From Athripsodes cinereus (Eukaryota > Arthropoda > Insecta > Trichoptera > Leptoceridae), in assembly GCA_947579605.1 (NCBI GenBank), contig OX388307.1:31721237-31785236 (forward strand): DNA of 64,000 nt, in the 5' to 3' direction. Under the pieces are notes generated by a model. The model did no database searches. It worked only from the letters and a program-made list of their open reading frames with translations, and was not told the DNA's origin. The position numbers and the translations under genes were made by a program. Positions within the stretch are counted from its first letter, which is position 1. The number at the start of each line of letters is the position of its first letter. Below are positions 56,761 through 64,000 of the stretch, piece by piece.

Positions 56761-56834
56761 TTAAAACTTGAATCACTATGTTTATTTGTTACATTAATTA
56801 ATGTAACAAATAAACATAGTGATTCAAGTTTTAA
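56761..56834. repeat. Perfect 74-bp palindrome without spacer
   Basis: TTAAAACTTGAATCACTATG... 37 bp, followed at once by its exact complement. It abuts a Rep1 copy. Confidence 0.92.
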
Positions 56835-57054
56835 ATATTTTATTTGAAAATGTCTCGTAATTGTTACATAGTCAATGCCTCTAAAATAAGTGAAATCTTA
56901 AAATTCACTGATCAAGGTAAAATGCTTGGAGATCAATTGTTTTGGTGGTCAAATCTCTAGAAGGGCTGTTCGGCCATCGGAAGTAAGTTAGCCAGAAATG
57001 CAGTGATGAAGTCTGTCACCCATTTTATATACTTATTTATGATGATTTTTTACA

Positions 57055-57255
57055 AATACCTGTCTTTTTCCGTCCGCAAGAGTTCCGTCGGCCTGGGCGT
57101 CCCTCTTTCACAATAGACCATTCTTAGGACAATGACACCAGAGCGCAGGGAATATCGTGGGAAGAGGTGAAGCGATTGACACAGAGACGCTCTGAATGGA
57201 GGAGGCTGGTTTTTGCCCTGTGCTCCCAAGAGGAGCGTTGAGGGCGATCAATGAA
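57055..57255 (+). pseudogene. RTE-like LINE tail (type c)
   Basis: TTTTTCCGTCCGCAAGAG, CCGTCGGCCTGGGCGTCC, ATCGTGGGAAGAGGTGAAG, AGGAGCGTTGAGGGCGATC. Confidence 0.8.
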
Positions 57256-57790
57256 TGATTGAATGTCTTTTACAGAACACTCGAAAACTTACAGAAAAGA
57301 GTGGGAGTTTTATTCTTCGTGGGAGACTTCAAAGACTCACTATTGCATACTATTTTGAAGCAGTGAAATAGTTGGCAATAAAAACCATGAATTTTATTGT
57401 AGTAGCATTGTTTTGTTCATTGGTTAGACATTGAAAAAAAAAACTCAACAAATACAAAAATATGTTAATTTAATGAAGATGCCAGGGGTGTATCTTGGCA
57501 TATCAAAAACCTCAATTAATTTATTTTTAAAACATATAGAAATAATATAGGTATCCATGTATTAACGGAACAATTATTTTTCTTGTGGGCGCGGCACATC
57601 CACTTTCTAATAGTATGATTTGCAAGAACTATTAACGTAATTTACACATATGTATTTTTTATTCGGTATAAGATACGTTGCCCACACGGAAGTAGGGTAG
57701 GTAATAATATTTACATATTTAAGTTTTAATAGGTAAACGGCAGGGCAAAGAATGAATACTTAACAAACGGCACACTGGATTCCACAAAAT
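57256..57790. other. AT-rich sequence with a Rep1 scrap
   Basis: 57265-57320 (TTTTACAGAACACTCGAAAA CTTACAG) is a reverse Rep1 piece. The rest is unassigned. Confidence 0.5.
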
Positions 57791-57794
57791 AAAT

Positions 57795-58025
57795 TAGTCT
57801 TCCACTCTTTATCGTAAATTTTCGAGTGTCCTGTAAAAGTCATGTGTTGACTTTTACAGCACACTCGAAAATTTATGTGTTCGAAAAAATTAAAGTATTT
57901 TACAATTTTAATTCAGTGATAAGGTTTGCCACCCATCCTGAAGGTCTTAATATATGTTGGCATTTGCATGTTTATAACATGAAGTTGGTCTGCTGGCTAA
58001 CGCGCTTGCAGTGATGGTAGCAGTA
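57795..58025 (+). repeat. Rep1 copy, forward, with internal palindrome
   Basis: TCTTCCACTCTTTATCG, TTTTCGAGTGTCCTGTAAAA, GATAAGGTTTGCCACCCATC, GGCATTTGCATGTTTATAAC. The palindrome at 57815-57875 is an extra insertion relative to other copies. Confidence 0.8.
57815..57875. repeat. 28-bp inverted repeat (one mismatch) inside Rep1
   Basis: TAAATTTTCGAGTGTCCTGT... then TGTGT, then its complement. ATGTG occurs before and after the inserted arm, as expected if a growing strand looped back and copied itself. Confidence 0.9.
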
Positions 58026-58124
58026 ATAGTTTATTCTAAATCAAAAGAGAATTGAAATCTAAATTCCGCTGAAGATCTAATACTACCTACTAGTACTACT
58101 ACTATAGGTATACTATAGGTACTC

Positions 58125-58210
58125 AAGGCATAGCATACCAAAAATAGTGTAGCCGGCAGACCAGCTGCATATAATAAACATGCGAGCTCTCCTCTACGTG
58201 CTAACTTGAT
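58125..58210 (-). repeat. Rep1 copy, reverse, tail part
   Basis: CATAGCATACCAAAAATAGTG, GCAGACCAGCTGCATATAAT, AACATGCGAGCTCTCCTC. Confidence 0.7.
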
Positions 58211-58214
58211 TTAT

Positions 58215-58865
58215 AACTTGATGACATCTAATATGTCACTCATTATTTTGAATGTGTTTTTATTGAAAACTTGTGTTAAATGTGTTGTTCATATTTATTT
58301 ATCCATTCTTTACTGTACATACATTGATTGCAAACAAATCCATAAAAGGTACACTTTCAAATAATAAATGTAGAGAGGGCAATCTCTTCAGCGCGATTTC
58401 TTCCAACTTCAGTAGTGTAAAAAGGCGTGTGCTGTATGTTTAACAAATAAATAGATACCTATATTAATTGTGACAACACAACTATAAAAATTGATTAATA
58501 ATTTCCATACTATTTTGGCCGAAAAACTTACACGCGTACGTCGAATACCTATAAAAGAATTCAGTGTGACATGCAATTTATATTGAATGTATAAAGTTGA
58601 AAACATGGAAGTTTATTTAACTGTTCAATGTTTTTTTCTAACGGCAGAATCAACGCTTAAACTTTGCAATCATTACAAATGAGTGAAAGTTTTTACTAAC
58701 GAGTGTGAAAGTAAAGTATCCTAAGTCAAAAAATATTGAAAGGTTTCTTTTTTCTAATAAAATTGTGATTTACGAGCATGACACGCTGAAATCAAGATTT
58801 CTGACGAGACAGTTAAAAAAATAGGAAAAAAGAGTGTGATCTTATGTATGTATGTTGGATGATTT
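58215..58865. other. AT-rich sequence, nothing recognised
   Basis: No supported frame or repeat. Confidence 0.5.
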
Positions 58866-58869
58866 ATTC

Positions 58870-59110
58870 GACGTCGTTTAATGGCGCATCCATCTCAAGA
58901 ACGTGGAAAACTATGTTGAAAGAGCGATGTCTTCAACTTGCTCCTGAACGTTGTTATCGGCTGGTTTTTACGGAGGTCCTCGGGGAGTCGGCTCCATAAA
59001 GGTATCAAACTGTTGATATCAGAGGCTGGGGTTCCAAGATGGCACACGAGGATGTGATCTAAAATCTCTGAAGGATTTTGATTGATTGCAATAAGGTTCA
59101 TTTTTAACAC
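58870..59110 (-). pseudogene. CR1-type LINE, C-terminal scrap
   Basis: The minus strand reads LIPLWSRLPEDLRKNQPITT followed by FRSKLKTSLFQHSF, which resembles 'LWN-LP--LR----...FRSKLKT-LF' of CR1/L2-type proteins. Confidence 0.65.
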
Positions 59111-59462
59111 AAGCCTTGCACTGATAGATACATCGCATCAGATATAAGACCATCCAAATTAATACCTTATTCTTTTTTGTAACTTAAAGGCCGCAAGTTT
59201 CAACCAATACGTTCATATTATTGTGGTCGTATGACCACAGGACGCAACCCATTCAAAGTGCGTATTGTGGTAACATTACCACGGGTAATGGCATTAAAAT
59301 AACAAACCACAAACTATCAAAGAGGAGATCACATTGACATATTTTAATTCTATCTCAATTTATATGTTTTTTCGAAATATATTTTCTTTGGAATCAGCGA
59401 GTATATAATAAAAATATTGGAATAGAATAATTTGAAAATAAAGTTTAATTTTTTTCTAAAGA

Positions 59463-59640
59463 TATATCTGGGTTTTGTTTTACATAAACCCAAATACAAC
59501 CTTATACACCTTTCACAGTAAGCTAAAAGCTTGTCTTGTGAAAAGGGATTTCGCCAGCATCTGGGATCGAACCGTGGACCCCTTGTCCATGAGGCCGAGA
59601 CTCTATCTCCAGGCTACCCACTTACAACAATTTACATTAA
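59463..59640 (-). repeat. SINE-A copy, reverse
   Basis: ATCTGGGTTTTGTTTTACAT, AGCTAAAAGCTTGTCTTGTG, GGGATCGAACCGTGGACCCC (B box reversed), CTCTATCTCCAGGCTACC (A box reversed). Confidence 0.85.
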
Positions 59641-59869
59641 ATCAATATCTACAAGTTGGCGATTAGGCATGCAACCTATTCGAAACGTTTTATTTCTCAT
59701 GACGTGGAGAAAACAAACCTAGGTACATTTTTCGACACGTAATCGGTCTACTAGCTAGCCCGATTATGCAAAATACAGCAACGAAAAAATAAAAAGATAA
59801 TAAACAGTTGAAGTCTTTCTCGATCTTCATTTAAAAATAATATCATTATCCATTCGGATTTACCGCGCC

Positions 59870-59930
59870 TCCTGACGTTTTGACTCTGCTGATGGAGTCA
59901 GCAGAGTTGAAATGTCTAAACAAAGAAGGG
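59870..59930. repeat. Short inverted repeat
   Basis: GACGTTTTGACTCTGCTGA - TGGAG - TCAGCAGAGTTGAAATGTC. Hairpins of this build occur next to some Penelope-like elements, but no coding remnant is nearby. Confidence 0.5.
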
Positions 59931-59979
59931 GGAACGATCAGACGCAGTATACTCGAATGAGCAACATCACTTCTACTTC

Positions 59980-60225
59980 TTCGCCGTCGCCTTTATTCCA
60001 TTTACTTGGGGTCGGCTCTCCTAGTCCTCATCTTAAAATTTTTCCGGTCCCCTGCATCCTCCGAATGTAACTTTGCCTCCTTCTGATCCTTGGCAATTGT
60101 GGACATCCAGCTGGACTGGTATGCCTGGTCTTCTGGGTTAGGACCTTACGGACCCTAGTAGGCTTTTACGTCCAATATCTTTTTGATCATATTATCCTGT
60201 GGTAGTCTCAAAATGTTAAATGTGT
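59980..60225 (-). pseudogene. RTE-like LINE tail (type e), decayed
   Basis: On the minus strand an 'AYQSSW...IAKDQKEAKLHSED' reading is followed by GAGAGCCGACCCCAAGTAAA. It recalls the end of RTE-like proteins (W--A-DR--WR----A--H-G) plus a widespread 3' end. A scrap of the same end is at 15815-15880. Confidence 0.55.
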
Positions 60226-60229
60226 ATCA

Positions 60230-60900
60230 CTATAAAATTGAAAATTTCTTTTTTAAAATAAATATTAATAATATTTCAGCAGAGTCATTTTAGTTTTAAA
60301 CGTGTGATATTAGCAATAATAATAATATCGTATCTAAGACTATTAATAGTTCGTGAGTTAGGACCGTGTTGTACTAAAAGTGTGTAGATAGTTTGTGAGT
60401 GTATGTATGCAAAGAGCTGTGAAACTTGTAATAGGAAAATAGTATGGGCGTTTATAGATTTTATCTTTTTGAGGTTAGACTTGATTTATGGTTTCACATA
60501 ATATTACATACTTTGGTACATATCACGTAGCTATTAGTATTTTTTGATTTGCAAACTGTATATATCCATTTTACGGAATCAGAATTAGGCTTTAATAGAA
60601 TTGTAATGTCCAAATATTGACCAAAAAAGAACCCTTTTTCACGGATTCGACGAGCCTTTTCAATATACCGGATTAGTCAAATGCATTACAGCAATAAACT
60701 TACCTTCTGTACTCTAAATTGTAGAAAATGCTTATCTTTGTCACTATTAAATGACATTACAGTCCACTAAAGGTAAATTTCCAGTGAAAAATAAGATAAA
60801 CAATTTTATCTATGAACTTATGTAGAAACGTAACAGGAATCCAGGTTTCTAACGTTTCATCTTCCTTTGTAATGAGCTTCATTAGGATCTCGACCATAAT
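60230..60900. other. AT-rich sequence, nothing recognised
   Basis: No supported frame or repeat. Confidence 0.5.
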
Positions 60901-60904
60901 CATT

Positions 60905-61130
60905 ATCTACATAAAATTCTTAATAATCTGAATGTTCATGTCGATATTTTCAAAATAACATACCATAACTTTATCACCAGGATAGAGACTCACCTTTGAT
61001 TCTTTTCTCTGTCTCGCTGTTATTTTTTGTACTTGCTAAGTTTTTTTTCATTTTTCCTGCTGAGATCGCTTTGGCCAAAAGCTGTTATGGTCTCAGTGCA
61101 GGTTGACATTTTTAGAATAATAATAATAAT
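60905..61130 (+). repeat. Rep2 copy with (AAT)n tail
   Basis: TGAATGTTCATGTCGATATT, ATCACCAGGATAGAGACTCA, CTGCTGAGATCGCTTTGGCC, GTCTCAGTGCAGGTTGACAT, AATAATAATAAT. Confidence 0.8.
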
Positions 61131-61304
61131 GAATAATATAAGAGAAGTTGTTTCGAATTCTTTTCTGGATTAAATTATTAGATATAACGAATCCAGTGAA
61201 ATCTTAAAATGGGCTTTTTGTGTTTATTTGTTTGCATTCATACAATATTTGACAAAAATTGTAAGAAAGTGGTGGTTATTTTCCCAGATGTCAAATGGTA
61301 TGAA

Positions 61305-61625
61305 CATGTTACAAATGATGCTGTGCGCCGGCGCACCCAACAGAGACCTGTAATCTCCGTAATACAGGAGAGACGATGGTCCTGGCTGGGACATGTTTTG
61401 AGAATGCCTAATGATAGTTGGCCAAAAAGAGCACTGTTCTTCCGTCCGCAGGGGTTCCGTCGGCCCGGGCGTCCCTCTTTCACAATACACCGTTCCTATG
61501 ACAACGATATCAGAGCGCAGGGAATGTCGTGGAAAGAGGTGATGCAATTGGCGCAGAGACGCTCTGAATGGAGGAGGATGGTTTCTGGCCTGTGCTCCCG
61601 AGAGGAGCGTTGAGGGCGATGATGA
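61305..61625 (+). pseudogene. RTE-like LINE tail (type c), best copy
   Basis: The plus strand stays open and reads RRRTQQRPVISVIQERRWSW, LGHVLRMPNDSWPKRALFF, GRPSFTIHRSYDNDIRAQGM, WKEVMQLAQRRSEWRR, ending GLCSREER before the stop. This is the conserved C-terminal end of RTE-like RT proteins. All catalytic parts are missing (5'-truncated). Six other copies of this type lie in the window, none longer. Confidence 0.85.
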
Positions 61626-61629
61626 CGAT

Positions 61630-62035
61630 TTTCCCAAAAGGTGCGAGATGTTCTAAAAAACTAACAGAAAAGTGTTCGAAAACTATTCGTTGTCTGTAAC
61701 ATCGCAGGACATGGAATTAGCAAACTTTTGAATTGACTAGTTGACTATTAGATTCTGATATAGGCGGTAATAATTGCGGTTAATTCCGCAGTATAAGGAA
61801 ATAGGTAATACTTAATATTACAACTTATGGGCGCTACATGCTCCATGATATTTCACCATTTAACAACGAATGGCAACACACACACACACCCATGTACACA
61901 CATACACAGCTGTCCAATAACAAAATTATAAATTGTCGGAATGTCAAAGTAAACGTGACTTTACAATTTATCTTTTTTGCCACAAAATATTTTTCATAAA
62001 AACGAAAGATGAGAACTTTATCAATCTCTGTCTAT
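61630..62035. other. AT-rich sequence
   Basis: A short (AC)n run at 61878-61905. Nothing else recognised. Confidence 0.5.
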
Positions 62036-62080
62036 CTAAGCCATCAAGAATTCTCCCACAAGTGAGGTAGCAAGCAGACA

Positions 62081-62285
62081 TCCTCATCATCACCCTCAAC
62101 TCTCCTCTCGGGAGGACAGGACAGGACAGAAACCAGCCTCCTCCATTCAGAGCGTCTCTGTGCCAATCGCGTCACCTCTTCCCAAAACATTCCCTGCGCT
62201 CTGATGTTGCTGTCATAGGAACGGTGTATTGTGAAAGAGGGACGCCCGGGCTGACGGAACCCTTGGGAACGGAAGAACAGACACC
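62081..62285 (-). mobile_element. 5'-truncated type-c RTE-like insertion with 9-bp TSD
   Basis: AAGCAGACA flanks both sides (62072-62080 and 62286-62294). The insert on the minus strand ends GTTGAGGGTGATGATGAGGA, and starts inside the coding tail (TTCTTCCGTTCCCAAGG). This is direct evidence of a target-primed insertion and defines the family's 3' end. Confidence 0.88.
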
Positions 62286-62390
62286 AAGCAGACAAGCTTT
62301 ATATATTAAAGATGTTAGCTGTCTTCTTTGTGCCAATAAAAATTAGAATATTTAGGATGGGTGGAAACCCTCTTTATTTTTTCAAACATT

Positions 62391-62571
62391 GTGCGTGCGT
62401 GATTTGAAGTTTTTCTGTCTTTATTTTGTATGTAGGTACATTTAATTTCTGAGGTGTACACTGTTTGAATGTAAGACTGCTGGAATATTATTGTTTATAT
62501 TTGTATTTTATTTGCCTTTCTTGTATTGTAGGTAGGTATATCATACATACTGAATTAAATAAATAAATAAA
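62391..62571 (+). mobile_element. 5'-truncated LINE with (TAAA)n tail
   Basis: Interrupts Rep1 between TTTTTTCAAACA and AAACACCTGCC, with AAACA on both sides as a likely target duplication. Ends GAATTAAATAAATAAATAAATAA. No coding part; family unknown. Confidence 0.65.
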
Positions 62572-62689
62572 TAAACACCTGCCTTTTGCTAGTTAAAGAT
62601 ATACAACGTGTTTTATTACAAACGAATCTGCGTCTTTTATAGAACGTTCGAAAAATTGCAGAAGAAGGTGAGAGGCCTATTTTTTGCCA

Positions 62690-62980
62690 GGGTTTCCACT
62701 GGAGTAGATAAATATGAATGTTTTATTTATTATAATTTTACCCTATTTTGTTCGCTCGTTTGCCAATAATTTTTCGTCGATATTTTAGTTCATATAGTTT
62801 TATAACTAGGTAGGTACAGACTGGAAGTATTCAATTTAAAATTTGTCTCTAGTTGCAGTTTTACAGATTGCAATTTTGATAAAAACGCTCGCATCGCAGT
62901 TTTCAATATCAATACATACTATTCGATAAATTTATTGTTCAATATTAAATTCAACGTTCAATTTTGCGTGAAAATAGTAT
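62690..62980. other. AT-rich sequence
   Basis: Nothing recognised. Confidence 0.5.
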
Positions 62981-63058
62981 CTTCTTCTTCTATCAGGTCC
63001 CCCCGACGTTGGCGATCACTCTGGAGAATGCCTCTCTGTCTCGTGCTGTGCGGACCAG

Positions 63059-63232
63059 AGGCCTGAATCAATAACACGTTTTCACGTTACGTTTTCGTTG
63101 CGTTAACGTTCGAGTATAGACAAAGTTGCAAGCAAGTGTCAATTTCGTTGCTAAGATACCAATAGTTACGAAAATTAACACTTTGGCGCAACATCGTCTG
63201 CATTTGAACGCTAGCTAAATTGACTCAGGCCT
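63059..63232. mobile_element. MITE, relative of 32369-32569, with CAG target duplication
   Basis: Starts AGGCCTGAATCAATAACACG and ends TGACTCAGGCCT. CAG flanks both sides (63056-63058 and 63233-63235). 174 bp. The core (AAGTTGCAAGCAAGTGTCAA) matches the 32369 copy; the TIRs are decayed. Confidence 0.88.
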
Positions 63233-63354
63233 CAGTTCTCCCATCCGTGTTATTCCGGTCCATTGCCGTATATTCCGCAGCCATGACATCTGCCTCCTTC
63301 CTACTCCACGACGTCCCTCAATCTTGCCTTCTATAATCAACTGCAGAAGTCGAT

Positions 63355-63478
63355 ATTTATATTTGGGTTAGCTGAACTCGCCCTCTGTATATTGATTGTA
63401 TTTAATTTGAATGTATACCTTTTATGTAATTGTTTTTAATCAATGTGCAGTAAAGAATGAATAAATAAATAAATAAAT
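63355..63478 (+). mobile_element. Short LINE 3' end with (AAAT)n tail, in type-d LINE
   Basis: Inserted in GTCGATATTTATCGCCTCG of the type-d tail; ATTTAT is repeated at both junctions. The insert holds ATGTAATTGTTTTTAATCAA and ends AATGAATAAATAAATAAATA. Only about 120 bp, no coding. Confidence 0.75.
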
Positions 63479-63594
63479 AAATTTATCGCCTCGCAGGATG
63501 TGGCCCAAATATGAGACTTTACGAACCTTGATATTTGTCAGGAGCTCTCTATTTATAATATAACGAAAATAGTATAACAAAAAAATACAGCTGA

Positions 63595-63645
63595 AATATC
63601 CACTGGTTGCCCCACTATTGAGAAATGCTGTAATGAGATAACGCA
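63595..63645 (+). repeat. Rep1 scrap, forward
   Basis: ATCCACTGGTTGCCCCACTATTG and GCTGTAATGAGATAACG. Confidence 0.45.
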
Positions 63646-63654
63646 ACATTACAC

Positions 63655-63760
63655 ACAGATCGAGCTAGTCTCAAACTTGGATACTAATCTTGTATTATAG
63701 GTACTTACGCGACGATACACATATTATTATACAATGCATTAAACACACAAAATATATAAA
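63655..63760 (-). repeat. SINE-C body, reverse
   Basis: GATCGAGCTAGTCTCAAACTT, CTAATCTTGTATTATAGGTA, CGCGACGATACACATATTAT match the reverse of 37285-37370. The tRNA-like head is missing. Confidence 0.65.
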
Positions 63761-64000
63761 CCAAATTCTCCTGTCGGCAATGCTATAAAATTATTAAGTG
63801 ATTCGAATGTTCATGTTGATATTTTCAACATGACATACCTACAATGACTTTATCGCCAGGGTAGAAAATCTCCTTTGATTCTGTTGTTTCTTTTTAATGA
63901 TGTTTCTCTTATATTTTTCTTCTTCTCTATCTTGATGTTTTTTTTTTAGTTTTTTTCGGATTTTGCTTTGTTTTTTTTTTATTTTCCTGCTGAGATCGCA
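63760..64000 (+). repeat. Rep2 copy, cut by the window end
   Basis: CCAAATTCTCCTGTCGGCAAT, GAATGTTCATGTTGATATTT, TTATCGCCAGGGTAGAAAAT, CCTGCTGAGATCGCA. Confidence 0.8.

Larger units (their letters stand above)
62038..62680 (-). repeat. Rep1 copy, reverse, split by two LINE fragments
   Basis: Rep1 pieces: 62038-62080 (TCTCCCACAAGTGAGGTAG), 62286-62390 (CAGACAAGCTTTATATATTA, TTTAGGATGGGTGG) and 62572-62680 (ACACCTGCCTTTTGC, AGAACGTTCGAAAAATTGCAG). The gaps hold 62081-62285 and 62391-62571. Confidence 0.75.
62985..63535 (-). pseudogene. RTE-like LINE tail (type d), split by two insertions
   Basis: Pieces at 62995-63055 (GGTCCCCCCGACGTTGGCG), 63236-63354 (ATTCCGGTCCATTGCCGTAT, CCACGACGTCCCTCAATC) and 63479-63530 (TATCGCCTCGCAGGATGTGG) join into the type-d order. 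A MITE and a LINE tail fill the gaps, so type d is the oldest layer here. Confidence 0.8.

Noticed and set aside
59870..59930. Hammerhead ribozyme (CTGATG ... GAAA ... GTC)
   Set aside because: The core letters occur, but stem II cannot form between GAGTC and GAGTT. Kept only as an inverted repeat.
61224..61637. 137-codon minus-strand frame
   Set aside because: It is the antisense shadow of the RTE type-c coding tail on the plus strand, as are similar frames at 44964-45242 and 45898-46192.
62044..62295. Separate gene on the minus strand
   Set aside because: It is the RTE type-c tail inserted in Rep1 (62081-62285), extended by chance into the flanks.

Overview
This 64-kb window is AT-rich eukaryotic DNA, most likely from an insect. 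The evidence is indirect: arthropod-style retroelements (a CsRn1-type Ty3/Gypsy element, an R2-like element with a restriction-like endonuclease, a Penelope-like fragment, RTE-like LINE tails, a CR1-superfamily LINE), tRNA-derived SINEs, and many TAGGTACCT-like words. I could not fix the order. I found no convincing host gene. Every long reading frame belongs to a transposable element, so the window reads as intergenic or heterochromatin-like sequence built by nested insertions.

Layout. 1-8770: a complex inverted/direct repeat array. A complete Ty3/Gypsy element (12-5970, minus strand) has landed in it, and so has a 5'-truncated Penelope-like endonuclease fragment (about 7895-8635). About 8776-13925: an R2-like non-LTR element on the plus strand (Myb-like domain, reverse transcriptase, CCHC finger, PD-(D/E)XK endonuclease) whose coding region is broken between RT and endonuclease. 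14.5-20.9 kb: LINE tails and a non-autonomous hAT element. 20.98-21.91 and 22.59-23.17 kb: two tandem arrays, the second a strict two-variant (dimeric) 58-bp array. 24-48 kb: AT-rich sequence carrying SINEs, LINE tails, a second hAT-type element (30949-31794), a long-TIR MITE (32369-32569), a Helitron pair (33899-34231 and 47849-48172), a degenerate piggyBac (37579-38704) and several near-perfect palindromes. About 48745-53800: a CR1-superfamily LINE on the minus strand with intact ORF1 and ORF2. 54-64 kb: more SINEs, RTE tails and nested insertions.

Two unclassified interspersed repeats recur. I call them Rep1 and Rep2. Rep1 is about 250 bp; it reads ...TGCCACCCATCCTGAATGTC... ...GGGATATGCCGTGATGGTATAG and ends in a (TAG)n-like tail, with about 20 partial copies. 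Rep2 ends in a (AAT)n tail, with four copies. Rep1 copies serve as landing sites for hAT, piggyBac, SINE and LINE insertions, and these let the empty sites and target duplications be read directly.

The only apparently intact coding capacity is gag-pol of the Gypsy element (578-bp LTRs with no mismatch seen, a textbook A-AAA-AAC slippery heptamer at the gag/pol overlap) and ORF1/ORF2 of the CR1-like LINE. All family assignments come from reading motifs by eye; no database search was possible.
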